Assembly (NCBI GenBank): GCA_944474755.1
Contig: OX104115.1
Span: forward strand, 29,930,043 to 29,994,042
Direction of reading: 5' to 3'
Source of the DNA: Limnoperna fortunei
Taxonomy: Eukaryota; Mollusca; Bivalvia; Mytilida; Modiolidae
Length of the DNA stretch: 64,000 bases
Shown here in pieces: positions 12,963 through 26,000 of the stretch. The translations under genes were made by a program, and so were the position numbers. The notes beneath the pieces are model-generated. The model had not been told where the DNA came from and did not search any database. It was given only the letters and a program-made list of their open reading frames with translations. How positions within the stretch are numbered: position 1 is the stretch's first letter; each line of letters starts with the position of its first letter.

Positions 12963-12972
12963 TATATAAAAA
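12963..12972 (+). promoter_or_regulatory. TATA-like motif
   Basis: TATATAAAAA fits the TATAWAAR consensus. The diverged homologue has the same string at 44793-44802. No transcript start or gene downstream can be shown, and AT-rich DNA gives such matches by chance. Confidence 0.3.
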
Positions 12973-12990
12973 CCGGGAACCAGTTTTTTT

Positions 12991-13010
12991 GTTTATTTGT
13001 TTGTTTGTTT
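12991..13010 (+). repeat. GTTT-type simple repeat
   Basis: An imperfect (GTTT)n run, interrupted by GTTTATTTG, following a T7 run. One copy, at 290-292 on the opposite strand, has lost a base in this stretch. Confidence 0.75.
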
Positions 13011-13116
13011 ACTTTTCTGTTTTTAACTATATGTTTGGTATTTTAATGACTTTTCTTGACTTGTAGGGGAAGAGAAAGAGATTTATGGTAAAAGGCAAAG
13101 AACAGAACTGGCTGGA

Positions 13117-13126
13117 GTCACGTGAC
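13117..13126. promoter_or_regulatory. GTCACGTGAC palindrome (extended E-box)
   Basis: A perfect 10-bp palindrome with a CACGTG core. GTCACGTGAC is the known CLEAR-type site for MiT/TFE factors and also fits USF/MYC-family binding. It is in every unit (for example 159-168 in the left arm) and intact at 45105-45114 in the diverged homologue, where much of the flank has changed. Factor binding is inferred. Confidence 0.5.
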
Positions 13127-13377
13127 ATTGTTATATAATATCACGGAGATAGTTTTATTTTATCATTCTAGGGAGTTACGATGGTCTGAAAGGACATATA
13201 TATGACATGATGCACGATCTGTAATCTCAGTGATTGTTTATTTCAGGACGACACGGATTAATATCAACGGACCATGCCGACAATTAATAAAAGACTTTTT
13301 TATTTTATTTTAGTGGAATTTTACACTGTAAAATAATTACACGAGGCACGTAGCAGACGATGGAATACACAAAAAAG

Positions 13378-13384
13378 TGACGTC
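13378..13384 (+). promoter_or_regulatory. CRE-like TGACGTC
   Basis: TGACGTCG has seven of the eight bases of a cAMP-response element. The diverged homologue has GACGTCA at 45244-45250, in the same order after the E-box but at shorter spacing. This is weak, motif-only evidence. Confidence 0.25.
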
Positions 13385-13522
13385 GGAAATTGTTTCAATT
13401 TGTTATTGTTTCAGGTAAAATGCAGTTCGGACAGTTAGAACAACTTGTTGACACACGATTTACACGGTCATTCACTGACGATGGCTGAAACGGACATCAC
13501 GACAGACGAAATTTACGTGGCT

Positions 13523-13543
13523 GGGGGGAGGGGTGGTCACGTG
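13523..13543 (+). promoter_or_regulatory. G-rich run and second CACGTG
   Basis: GGGGGGAGGGG (13523-13533) is followed within 5 bp by CACGTG (13538-13543). The G runs could support quadruplex-like pairing. This E-box is not obviously retained in the diverged homologue. Confidence 0.35.
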
Positions 13544-14009
13544 TTTCAATGTGGGATTTTAAGGATTTATTGACTCGTACACCTTACGGGGAGACATTTT
13601 TAGACTGAAATCGACATTCTAAAGCGAATGGCGAGGGTTTCAAACAGCTGGGATGCATCGTTTTTCGGGAAATTACGATTTTTACATAAAAAGTGGTGTT
13701 GGACTTGCACGACTGGTAACTTTTTATTGGTTGCGCCCAGCGATTTTCTACCTATCGACAATTCGAGGACATCGATCCCAGATGCAATCGGCGTCCATTT
13801 TATTGTACCATTTTGTGTGCCTTAGGAGGAGATGTGATAACAACGTTTTCATGGGGGGTCCCTGCCACGCCCTCATTTTTGACGGGGCGTGCTAACAGGG
13901 TGAATGGGAGAAAGCCCACGGGGTATCCATTACACCGCCAAATTTTCAGCTCGATCGGATAAGAAACTTTTTGGCAGCACTAAATTGAATTTTAGATCGG
14001 AAGAAAAGT

Positions 14010-14018
14010 AATAATAAT
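14010..14018 (+). repeat. (AAT)3 unit boundary
   Basis: A short (AAT)3 run closing each unit just before TTAAAAGGAC. The interruption joins the array inside the same kind of run at 43117-43128. Confidence 0.85.
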
Positions 14019-17000
14019 ATTAAAAGGACATTTGTTCAGTAGAACAAATGCACAGGAAGGTCTTTCCCTCGTTATCGTTTCTATAGGAAAAACTGGCGTT
14101 AAACGTTAAACAAGAGGCCCCAGAGGGTGAAAATCTATCATTTTACATCGTAATATACCCGTATACCCCCCCCCCTCCGGGGGTTTCTATTCCATTGTTT
14201 CTAGAACGTTCTAATTACAAAATTGAAGAAAAAAAAAGGGCCCGGCCCCTCCACCCCAGGGCCAGCATGATTTATTGTTTTTGACATGCTGTCCCTGGGT
14301 GGAGAGTTGGGCCCTTTTTGGGTTCATAGTTTTATATGCAACTATGGTTATATAAAAACCGGGAACCAGTTTTTTTGTTTATTTGTTTGTTTGTTTACTT
14401 TTCTGTTTTTAACTATATGTTTGGTATTTTAATGACTTTTCTTGACTTGTAGGGGAAGAGAAAGAGATTTATGGTAAAAGGCAAAGAACAGAACTGGCTG
14501 GAGTCACGTGACATTGTTATATAATATCACGGAGATAGTTTTATTTTATCATTCTAGGGAGTTACGATGGTCTGAAAGGACATATATATGACATGATGCA
14601 CGATCTGTAATCTCAGTGATTGTTTATTTCAGGACGACACGGATTAATATCAACGGACCATGCCGACAATTAATAAAAGACTTTTTTATTTTATTTTAGT
14701 GGAATTTTACACTGTAAAATAATTACACGAGGCACGTAGCAGACGATGGAATACACAAAAAAGTGACGTCGGAAATTGTTTCAATTTGTTATTGTTTCAG
14801 GTAAAATGCAGTTCGGACAGTTAGAACAACTTGTTGACACACGATTTACACGGTCATTCACTGACGATGGCTGAAACGGACATCACGACAGACGAAATTT
14901 ACGTGGCTGGGGGGAGGGGTGGTCACGTGTTTCAATGTGGGATTTTAAGGATTTATTGACTCGTACACCTTACGGGGAGACATTTTTAGACTGAAATCGA
15001 CATTCTAAAGCGAATGGCGAGGGTTTCAAACAGCTGGGATGCATCGTTTTTCGGGAAATTACGATTTTTACATAAAAAGTGGTGTTGGACTTGCACGACT
15101 GGTAACTTTTTATTGGTTGCGCCCAGCGATTTTCTACCTATCGACAATTCGAGGACATCGATCCCAGATGCAATCGGCGTCCATTTTATTGTACCATTTT
15201 GTGTGCCTTAGGAGGAGATGTGATAACAACGTTTTCATGGGGGGTCCCTGCCACGCCCTCATTTTTGACGGGGCGTGCTAACAGGGTGAATGGGAGAAAG
15301 CCCACGGGGTATCCATTACACCGCCAAATTTTCAGCTCGATCGGATAAGAAACTTTTTGGCAGCACTAAATTGAATTTTAGATCGGAAGAAAAGTAATAA
15401 TAATATTAAAAGGACATTTGTTCAGTAGAACAAATGCACAGGAAGGTCTTTCCCTCGTTATCGTTTCTATAGGAAAAACTGGCGTTAAACGTTAAACAAG
15501 AGGCCCCAGAGGGTGAAAATCTATCATTTTACATCGTAATATACCCGTATACCCCCCCCCCTCCGGGGGTTTCTATTCCATTGTTTCTAGAACGTTCTAA
15601 TTACAAAATTGAAGAAAAAAAAAGGGCCCGGCCCCTCCACCCCAGGGCCAGCATGATTTATTGTTTTTGACATGCTGTCCCTGGGTGGAGAGTTGGGCCC
15701 TTTTTGGGTTCATAGTTTTATATGCAACTATGGTTATATAAAAACCGGGAACCAGTTTTTTTGTTTATTTGTTTGTTTGTTTACTTTTCTGTTTTTAACT
15801 ATATGTTTGGTATTTTAATGACTTTTCTTGACTTGTAGGGGAAGAGAAAGAGATTTATGGTAAAAGGCAAAGAACAGAACTGGCTGGAGTCACGTGACAT
15901 TGTTATATAATATCACGGAGATAGTTTTATTTTATCATTCTAGGGAGTTACGATGGTCTGAAAGGACATATATATGACATGATGCACGATCTGTAATCTC
16001 AGTGATTGTTTATTTCAGGACGACACGGATTAATATCAACGGACCATGCCGACAATTAATAAAAGACTTTTTTATTTTATTTTAGTGGAATTTTACACTG
16101 TAAAATAATTACACGAGGCACGTAGCAGACGATGGAATACACAAAAAAGTGACGTCGGAAATTGTTTCAATTTGTTATTGTTTCAGGTAAAATGCAGTTC
16201 GGACAGTTAGAACAACTTGTTGACACACGATTTACACGGTCATTCACTGACGATGGCTGAAACGGACATCACGACAGACGAAATTTACGTGGCTGGGGGG
16301 AGGGGTGGTCACGTGTTTCAATGTGGGATTTTAAGGATTTATTGACTCGTACACCTTACGGGGAGACATTTTTAGACTGAAATCGACATTCTAAAGCGAA
16401 TGGCGAGGGTTTCAAACAGCTGGGATGCATCGTTTTTCGGGAAATTACGATTTTTACATAAAAAGTGGTGTTGGACTTGCACGACTGGTAACTTTTTATT
16501 GGTTGCGCCCAGCGATTTTCTACCTATCGACAATTCGAGGACATCGATCCCAGATGCAATCGGCGTCCATTTTATTGTACCATTTTGTGTGCCTTAGGAG
16601 GAGATGTGATAACAACGTTTTCATGGGGGGTCCCTGCCACGCCCTCATTTTTGACGGGGCGTGCTAACAGGGTGAATGGGAGAAAGCCCACGGGGTATCC
16701 ATTACACCGCCAAATTTTCAGCTCGATCGGATAAGAAACTTTTTGGCAGCACTAAATTGAATTTTAGATCGGAAGAAAAGTAATAATAATATTAAAAGGA
16801 CATTTGTTCAGTAGAACAAATGCACAGGAAGGTCTTTCCCTCGTTATCGTTTCTATAGGAAAAACTGGCGTTAAACGTTAAACAAGAGGCCCCAGAGGGT
16901 GAAAATCTATCATTTTACATCGTAATATACCCGTATACCCCCCCCCCTCCGGGGGTTTCTATTCCATTGTTTCTAGAACGTTCTAATTACAAAATTGAAG

Positions 17001-20000
17001 AAAAAAAAAGGGCCCGGCCCCTCCACCCCAGGGCCAGCATGATTTATTGTTTTTGACATGCTGTCCCTGGGTGGAGAGTTGGGCCCTTTTTGGGTTCATA
17101 GTTTTATATGCAACTATGGTTATATAAAAACCGGGAACCAGTTTTTTTGTTTATTTGTTTGTTTGTTTACTTTTCTGTTTTTAACTATATGTTTGGTATT
17201 TTAATGACTTTTCTTGACTTGTAGGGGAAGAGAAAGAGATTTATGGTAAAAGGCAAAGAACAGAACTGGCTGGAGTCACGTGACATTGTTATATAATATC
17301 ACGGAGATAGTTTTATTTTATCATTCTAGGGAGTTACGATGGTCTGAAAGGACATATATATGACATGATGCACGATCTGTAATCTCAGTGATTGTTTATT
17401 TCAGGACGACACGGATTAATATCAACGGACCATGCCGACAATTAATAAAAGACTTTTTTATTTTATTTTAGTGGAATTTTACACTGTAAAATAATTACAC
17501 GAGGCACGTAGCAGACGATGGAATACACAAAAAAGTGACGTCGGAAATTGTTTCAATTTGTTATTGTTTCAGGTAAAATGCAGTTCGGACAGTTAGAACA
17601 ACTTGTTGACACACGATTTACACGGTCATTCACTGACGATGGCTGAAACGGACATCACGACAGACGAAATTTACGTGGCTGGGGGGAGGGGTGGTCACGT
17701 GTTTCAATGTGGGATTTTAAGGATTTATTGACTCGTACACCTTACGGGGAGACATTTTTAGACTGAAATCGACATTCTAAAGCGAATGGCGAGGGTTTCA
17801 AACAGCTGGGATGCATCGTTTTTCGGGAAATTACGATTTTTACATAAAAAGTGGTGTTGGACTTGCACGACTGGTAACTTTTTATTGGTTGCGCCCAGCG
17901 ATTTTCTACCTATCGACAATTCGAGGACATCGATCCCAGATGCAATCGGCGTCCATTTTATTGTACCATTTTGTGTGCCTTAGGAGGAGATGTGATAACA
18001 ACGTTTTCATGGGGGGTCCCTGCCACGCCCTCATTTTTGACGGGGCGTGCTAACAGGGTGAATGGGAGAAAGCCCACGGGGTATCCATTACACCGCCAAA
18101 TTTTCAGCTCGATCGGATAAGAAACTTTTTGGCAGCACTAAATTGAATTTTAGATCGGAAGAAAAGTAATAATAATATTAAAAGGACATTTGTTCAGTAG
18201 AACAAATGCACAGGAAGGTCTTTCCCTCGTTATCGTTTCTATAGGAAAAACTGGCGTTAAACGTTAAACAAGAGGCCCCAGAGGGTGAAAATCTATCATT
18301 TTACATCGTAATATACCCGTATACCCCCCCCCCTCCGGGGGTTTCTATTCCATTGTTTCTAGAACGTTCTAATTACAAAATTGAAGAAAAAAAAAGGGCC
18401 CGGCCCCTCCACCCCAGGGCCAGCATGATTTATTGTTTTTGACATGCTGTCCCTGGGTGGAGAGTTGGGCCCTTTTTGGGTTCATAGTTTTATATGCAAC
18501 TATGGTTATATAAAAACCGGGAACCAGTTTTTTTGTTTATTTGTTTGTTTGTTTACTTTTCTGTTTTTAACTATATGTTTGGTATTTTAATGACTTTTCT
18601 TGACTTGTAGGGGAAGAGAAAGAGATTTATGGTAAAAGGCAAAGAACAGAACTGGCTGGAGTCACGTGACATTGTTATATAATATCACGGAGATAGTTTT
18701 ATTTTATCATTCTAGGGAGTTACGATGGTCTGAAAGGACATATATATGACATGATGCACGATCTGTAATCTCAGTGATTGTTTATTTCAGGACGACACGG
18801 ATTAATATCAACGGACCATGCCGACAATTAATAAAAGACTTTTTTATTTTATTTTAGTGGAATTTTACACTGTAAAATAATTACACGAGGCACGTAGCAG
18901 ACGATGGAATACACAAAAAAGTGACGTCGGAAATTGTTTCAATTTGTTATTGTTTCAGGTAAAATGCAGTTCGGACAGTTAGAACAACTTGTTGACACAC
19001 GATTTACACGGTCATTCACTGACGATGGCTGAAACGGACATCACGACAGACGAAATTTACGTGGCTGGGGGGAGGGGTGGTCACGTGTTTCAATGTGGGA
19101 TTTTAAGGATTTATTGACTCGTACACCTTACGGGGAGACATTTTTAGACTGAAATCGACATTCTAAAGCGAATGGCGAGGGTTTCAAACAGCTGGGATGC
19201 ATCGTTTTTCGGGAAATTACGATTTTTACATAAAAAGTGGTGTTGGACTTGCACGACTGGTAACTTTTTATTGGTTGCGCCCAGCGATTTTCTACCTATC
19301 GACAATTCGAGGACATCGATCCCAGATGCAATCGGCGTCCATTTTATTGTACCATTTTGTGTGCCTTAGGAGGAGATGTGATAACAACGTTTTCATGGGG
19401 GGTCCCTGCCACGCCCTCATTTTTGACGGGGCGTGCTAACAGGGTGAATGGGAGAAAGCCCACGGGGTATCCATTACACCGCCAAATTTTCAGCTCGATC
19501 GGATAAGAAACTTTTTGGCAGCACTAAATTGAATTTTAGATCGGAAGAAAAGTAATAATAATATTAAAAGGACATTTGTTCAGTAGAACAAATGCACAGG
19601 AAGGTCTTTCCCTCGTTATCGTTTCTATAGGAAAAACTGGCGTTAAACGTTAAACAAGAGGCCCCAGAGGGTGAAAATCTATCATTTTACATCGTAATAT
19701 ACCCGTATACCCCCCCCCCTCCGGGGGTTTCTATTCCATTGTTTCTAGAACGTTCTAATTACAAAATTGAAGAAAAAAAAAGGGCCCGGCCCCTCCACCC
19801 CAGGGCCAGCATGATTTATTGTTTTTGACATGCTGTCCCTGGGTGGAGAGTTGGGCCCTTTTTGGGTTCATAGTTTTATATGCAACTATGGTTATATAAA
19901 AACCGGGAACCAGTTTTTTTGTTTATTTGTTTGTTTGTTTACTTTTCTGTTTTTAACTATATGTTTGGTATTTTAATGACTTTTCTTGACTTGTAGGGGA

Positions 20001-23000
20001 AGAGAAAGAGATTTATGGTAAAAGGCAAAGAACAGAACTGGCTGGAGTCACGTGACATTGTTATATAATATCACGGAGATAGTTTTATTTTATCATTCTA
20101 GGGAGTTACGATGGTCTGAAAGGACATATATATGACATGATGCACGATCTGTAATCTCAGTGATTGTTTATTTCAGGACGACACGGATTAATATCAACGG
20201 ACCATGCCGACAATTAATAAAAGACTTTTTTATTTTATTTTAGTGGAATTTTACACTGTAAAATAATTACACGAGGCACGTAGCAGACGATGGAATACAC
20301 AAAAAAGTGACGTCGGAAATTGTTTCAATTTGTTATTGTTTCAGGTAAAATGCAGTTCGGACAGTTAGAACAACTTGTTGACACACGATTTACACGGTCA
20401 TTCACTGACGATGGCTGAAACGGACATCACGACAGACGAAATTTACGTGGCTGGGGGGAGGGGTGGTCACGTGTTTCAATGTGGGATTTTAAGGATTTAT
20501 TGACTCGTACACCTTACGGGGAGACATTTTTAGACTGAAATCGACATTCTAAAGCGAATGGCGAGGGTTTCAAACAGCTGGGATGCATCGTTTTTCGGGA
20601 AATTACGATTTTTACATAAAAAGTGGTGTTGGACTTGCACGACTGGTAACTTTTTATTGGTTGCGCCCAGCGATTTTCTACCTATCGACAATTCGAGGAC
20701 ATCGATCCCAGATGCAATCGGCGTCCATTTTATTGTACCATTTTGTGTGCCTTAGGAGGAGATGTGATAACAACGTTTTCATGGGGGGTCCCTGCCACGC
20801 CCTCATTTTTGACGGGGCGTGCTAACAGGGTGAATGGGAGAAAGCCCACGGGGTATCCATTACACCGCCAAATTTTCAGCTCGATCGGATAAGAAACTTT
20901 TTGGCAGCACTAAATTGAATTTTAGATCGGAAGAAAAGTAATAATAATATTAAAAGGACATTTGTTCAGTAGAACAAATGCACAGGAAGGTCTTTCCCTC
21001 GTTATCGTTTCTATAGGAAAAACTGGCGTTAAACGTTAAACAAGAGGCCCCAGAGGGTGAAAATCTATCATTTTACATCGTAATATACCCGTATACCCCC
21101 CCCCCTCCGGGGGTTTCTATTCCATTGTTTCTAGAACGTTCTAATTACAAAATTGAAGAAAAAAAAAGGGCCCGGCCCCTCCACCCCAGGGCCAGCATGA
21201 TTTATTGTTTTTGACATGCTGTCCCTGGGTGGAGAGTTGGGCCCTTTTTGGGTTCATAGTTTTATATGCAACTATGGTTATATAAAAACCGGGAACCAGT
21301 TTTTTTGTTTATTTGTTTGTTTGTTTACTTTTCTGTTTTTAACTATATGTTTGGTATTTTAATGACTTTTCTTGACTTGTAGGGGAAGAGAAAGAGATTT
21401 ATGGTAAAAGGCAAAGAACAGAACTGGCTGGAGTCACGTGACATTGTTATATAATATCACGGAGATAGTTTTATTTTATCATTCTAGGGAGTTACGATGG
21501 TCTGAAAGGACATATATATGACATGATGCACGATCTGTAATCTCAGTGATTGTTTATTTCAGGACGACACGGATTAATATCAACGGACCATGCCGACAAT
21601 TAATAAAAGACTTTTTTATTTTATTTTAGTGGAATTTTACACTGTAAAATAATTACACGAGGCACGTAGCAGACGATGGAATACACAAAAAAGTGACGTC
21701 GGAAATTGTTTCAATTTGTTATTGTTTCAGGTAAAATGCAGTTCGGACAGTTAGAACAACTTGTTGACACACGATTTACACGGTCATTCACTGACGATGG
21801 CTGAAACGGACATCACGACAGACGAAATTTACGTGGCTGGGGGGAGGGGTGGTCACGTGTTTCAATGTGGGATTTTAAGGATTTATTGACTCGTACACCT
21901 TACGGGGAGACATTTTTAGACTGAAATCGACATTCTAAAGCGAATGGCGAGGGTTTCAAACAGCTGGGATGCATCGTTTTTCGGGAAATTACGATTTTTA
22001 CATAAAAAGTGGTGTTGGACTTGCACGACTGGTAACTTTTTATTGGTTGCGCCCAGCGATTTTCTACCTATCGACAATTCGAGGACATCGATCCCAGATG
22101 CAATCGGCGTCCATTTTATTGTACCATTTTGTGTGCCTTAGGAGGAGATGTGATAACAACGTTTTCATGGGGGGTCCCTGCCACGCCCTCATTTTTGACG
22201 GGGCGTGCTAACAGGGTGAATGGGAGAAAGCCCACGGGGTATCCATTACACCGCCAAATTTTCAGCTCGATCGGATAAGAAACTTTTTGGCAGCACTAAA
22301 TTGAATTTTAGATCGGAAGAAAAGTAATAATAATATTAAAAGGACATTTGTTCAGTAGAACAAATGCACAGGAAGGTCTTTCCCTCGTTATCGTTTCTAT
22401 AGGAAAAACTGGCGTTAAACGTTAAACAAGAGGCCCCAGAGGGTGAAAATCTATCATTTTACATCGTAATATACCCGTATACCCCCCCCCCTCCGGGGGT
22501 TTCTATTCCATTGTTTCTAGAACGTTCTAATTACAAAATTGAAGAAAAAAAAAGGGCCCGGCCCCTCCACCCCAGGGCCAGCATGATTTATTGTTTTTGA
22601 CATGCTGTCCCTGGGTGGAGAGTTGGGCCCTTTTTGGGTTCATAGTTTTATATGCAACTATGGTTATATAAAAACCGGGAACCAGTTTTTTTGTTTATTT
22701 GTTTGTTTGTTTACTTTTCTGTTTTTAACTATATGTTTGGTATTTTAATGACTTTTCTTGACTTGTAGGGGAAGAGAAAGAGATTTATGGTAAAAGGCAA
22801 AGAACAGAACTGGCTGGAGTCACGTGACATTGTTATATAATATCACGGAGATAGTTTTATTTTATCATTCTAGGGAGTTACGATGGTCTGAAAGGACATA
22901 TATATGACATGATGCACGATCTGTAATCTCAGTGATTGTTTATTTCAGGACGACACGGATTAATATCAACGGACCATGCCGACAATTAATAAAAGACTTT

Positions 23001-26000
23001 TTTATTTTATTTTAGTGGAATTTTACACTGTAAAATAATTACACGAGGCACGTAGCAGACGATGGAATACACAAAAAAGTGACGTCGGAAATTGTTTCAA
23101 TTTGTTATTGTTTCAGGTAAAATGCAGTTCGGACAGTTAGAACAACTTGTTGACACACGATTTACACGGTCATTCACTGACGATGGCTGAAACGGACATC
23201 ACGACAGACGAAATTTACGTGGCTGGGGGGAGGGGTGGTCACGTGTTTCAATGTGGGATTTTAAGGATTTATTGACTCGTACACCTTACGGGGAGACATT
23301 TTTAGACTGAAATCGACATTCTAAAGCGAATGGCGAGGGTTTCAAACAGCTGGGATGCATCGTTTTTCGGGAAATTACGATTTTTACATAAAAAGTGGTG
23401 TTGGACTTGCACGACTGGTAACTTTTTATTGGTTGCGCCCAGCGATTTTCTACCTATCGACAATTCGAGGACATCGATCCCAGATGCAATCGGCGTCCAT
23501 TTTATTGTACCATTTTGTGTGCCTTAGGAGGAGATGTGATAACAACGTTTTCATGGGGGGTCCCTGCCACGCCCTCATTTTTGACGGGGCGTGCTAACAG
23601 GGTGAATGGGAGAAAGCCCACGGGGTATCCATTACACCGCCAAATTTTCAGCTCGATCGGATAAGAAACTTTTTGGCAGCACTAAATTGAATTTTAGATC
23701 GGAAGAAAAGTAATAATAATATTAAAAGGACATTTGTTCAGTAGAACAAATGCACAGGAAGGTCTTTCCCTCGTTATCGTTTCTATAGGAAAAACTGGCG
23801 TTAAACGTTAAACAAGAGGCCCCAGAGGGTGAAAATCTATCATTTTACATCGTAATATACCCGTATACCCCCCCCCCCTCCGGGGGTTTCTATTCCATTG
23901 TTTCTAGAACGTTCTAATTACAAAATTGAAGAAAAAAAAAGGGCCCGGCCCCTCCACCCCAGGGCCAGCATGATTTATTGTTTTTGACATGCTGTCCCTG
24001 GGTGGAGAGTTGGGCCCTTTTTGGGTTCATAGTTTTATATGCAACTATGGTTATATAAAAACCGGGAACCAGTTTTTTTGTTTATTTGTTTGTTTGTTTA
24101 CTTTTCTGTTTTTAACTATATGTTTGGTATTTTAATGACTTTTCTTGACTTGTAGGGGAAGAGAAAGAGATTTATGGTAAAAGGCAAAGAACAGAACTGG
24201 CTGGAGTCACGTGACATTGTTATATAATATCACGGAGATAGTTTTATTTTATCATTCTAGGGAGTTACGATGGTCTGAAAGGACATATATATGACATGAT
24301 GCACGATCTGTAATCTCAGTGATTGTTTATTTCAGGACGACACGGATTAATATCAACGGACCATGCCGACAATTAATAAAAGACTTTTTTATTTTATTTT
24401 AGTGGAATTTTACACTGTAAAATAATTACACGAGGCACGTAGCAGACGATGGAATACACAAAAAAGTGACGTCGGAAATTGTTTCAATTTGTTATTGTTT
24501 CAGGTAAAATGCAGTTCGGACAGTTAGAACAACTTGTTGACACACGATTTACACGGTCATTCACTGACGATGGCTGAAACGGACATCACGACAGACGAAA
24601 TTTACGTGGCTGGGGGGAGGGGTGGTCACGTGTTTCAATGTGGGATTTTAAGGATTTATTGACTCGTACACCTTACGGGGAGACATTTTTAGACTGAAAT
24701 CGACATTCTAAAGCGAATGGCGAGGGTTTCAAACAGCTGGGATGCATCGTTTTTCGGGAAATTACGATTTTTACATAAAAAGTGGTGTTGGACTTGCACG
24801 ACTGGTAACTTTTTATTGGTTGCGCCCAGCGATTTTCTACCTATCGACAATTCGAGGACATCGATCCCAGATGCAATCGGCGTCCATTTTATTGTACCAT
24901 TTTGTGTGCCTTAGGAGGAGATGTGATAACAACGTTTTCATGGGGGGTCCCTGCCACGCCCTCATTTTTGACGGGGCGTGCTAACAGGGTGAATGGGAGA
25001 AAGCCCACGGGGTATCCATTACACCGCCAAATTTTCAGCTCGATCGGATAAGAAACTTTTTGGCAGCACTAAATTGAATTTTAGATCGGAAGAAAAGTAA
25101 TAATAATATTAAAAGGACATTTGTTCAGTAGAACAAATGCACAGGAAGGTCTTTCCCTCGTTATCGTTTCTATAGGAAAAACTGGCGTTAAACGTTAAAC
25201 AAGAGGCCCCAGAGGGTGAAAATCTATCATTTTACATCGTAATATACCCGTATACCCCCCCCCCTCCGGGGGTTTCTATTCCATTGTTTCTAGAACGTTC
25301 TAATTACAAAATTGAAGAAAAAAAAAGGGCCCGGCCCCTCCACCCCAGGGCCAGCATGATTTATTGTTTTTGACATGCTGTCCCTGGGTGGAGAGTTGGG
25401 CCCTTTTTGGGTTCATAGTTTTATATGCAACTATGGTTATATAAAAACCGGGAACCAGTTTTTTTGTTTATTTGTTTGTTTGTTTACTTTTCTGTTTTTA
25501 ACTATATGTTTGGTATTTTAATGACTTTTCTTGACTTGTAGGGGAAGAGAAAGAGATTTATGGTAAAAGGCAAAGAACAGAACTGGCTGGAGTCACGTGA
25601 CATTGTTATATAATATCACGGAGATAGTTTTATTTTATCATTCTAGGGAGTTACGATGGTCTGAAAGGACATATATATGACATGATGCACGATCTGTAAT
25701 CTCAGTGATTGTTTATTTCAGGACGACACGGATTAATATCAACGGACCATGCCGACAATTAATAAAAGACTTTTTTATTTTATTTTAGTGGAATTTTACA
25801 CTGTAAAATAATTACACGAGGCACGTAGCAGACGATGGAATACACAAAAAAGTGACGTCGGAAATTGTTTCAATTTGTTATTGTTTCAGGTAAAATGCAG
25901 TTCGGACAGTTAGAACAACTTGTTGACACACGATTTACACGGTCATTCACTGACGATGGCTGAAACGGACATCACGACAGACGAAATTTACGTGGCTGGG

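Larger units (their letters stand above)
12634..14019 (+). repeat. Reference plus-arm satellite unit (1386 bp)
   Basis: Used to place the internal motifs; add 1386 per unit to find them in other copies. Order: perfect hairpin (12643-12664), poly-C tract (12780-12789), heat-shock-like motif (12813-12825), long stem-loop (12847-12933), short hairpin (12939-12960), TATA-like motif (12963-12972), GTTT-rich run (12991-13010), GTCACGTGAC palindrome (13117-13126), GACGTC (13379-13384), G-rich run and second CACGTG (13523-13543), then about 470 bp with no motif I recognise, and an (AAT)3 boundary (14010-14018). Two overlapping open frames of 65 and 80 codons (13628-13825 and 13653-13895) are present in every copy but look non-coding. 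The 3' part (13608-13863) is the section best matched by the diverged homologue at 45601-45856. Confidence 0.93.

Noticed and set aside
13185..13360. Splice-like signals (TTTATTTCAG, TTGTTTCAGGTAAAAT) in the unit
   Set aside because: Isolated acceptor or donor look-alikes with no flanking coding exons; expected by chance in T-rich DNA.
13628..13895. Two overlapping open frames (65 and 80 codons) repeated in every satellite unit on either arm
   Set aside because: Their repetition only reflects copying of the unit. In the diverged homologue the 65-codon frame has TTG for ATG and TGA at codon 14, and the 80-codon frame has ATT for ATG and TAG at codon 35. No domain or signal is recognisable, and the two frames overlap almost entirely.
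13993..14010. AGATCGGAAGA in every unit, equal to the first bases of a common Illumina adapter
   Set aside because: The match stops after 11 bases (AAAG follows rather than GC). It sits in the same continuous context in all units and both arms, so it is genomic and not adapter residue.
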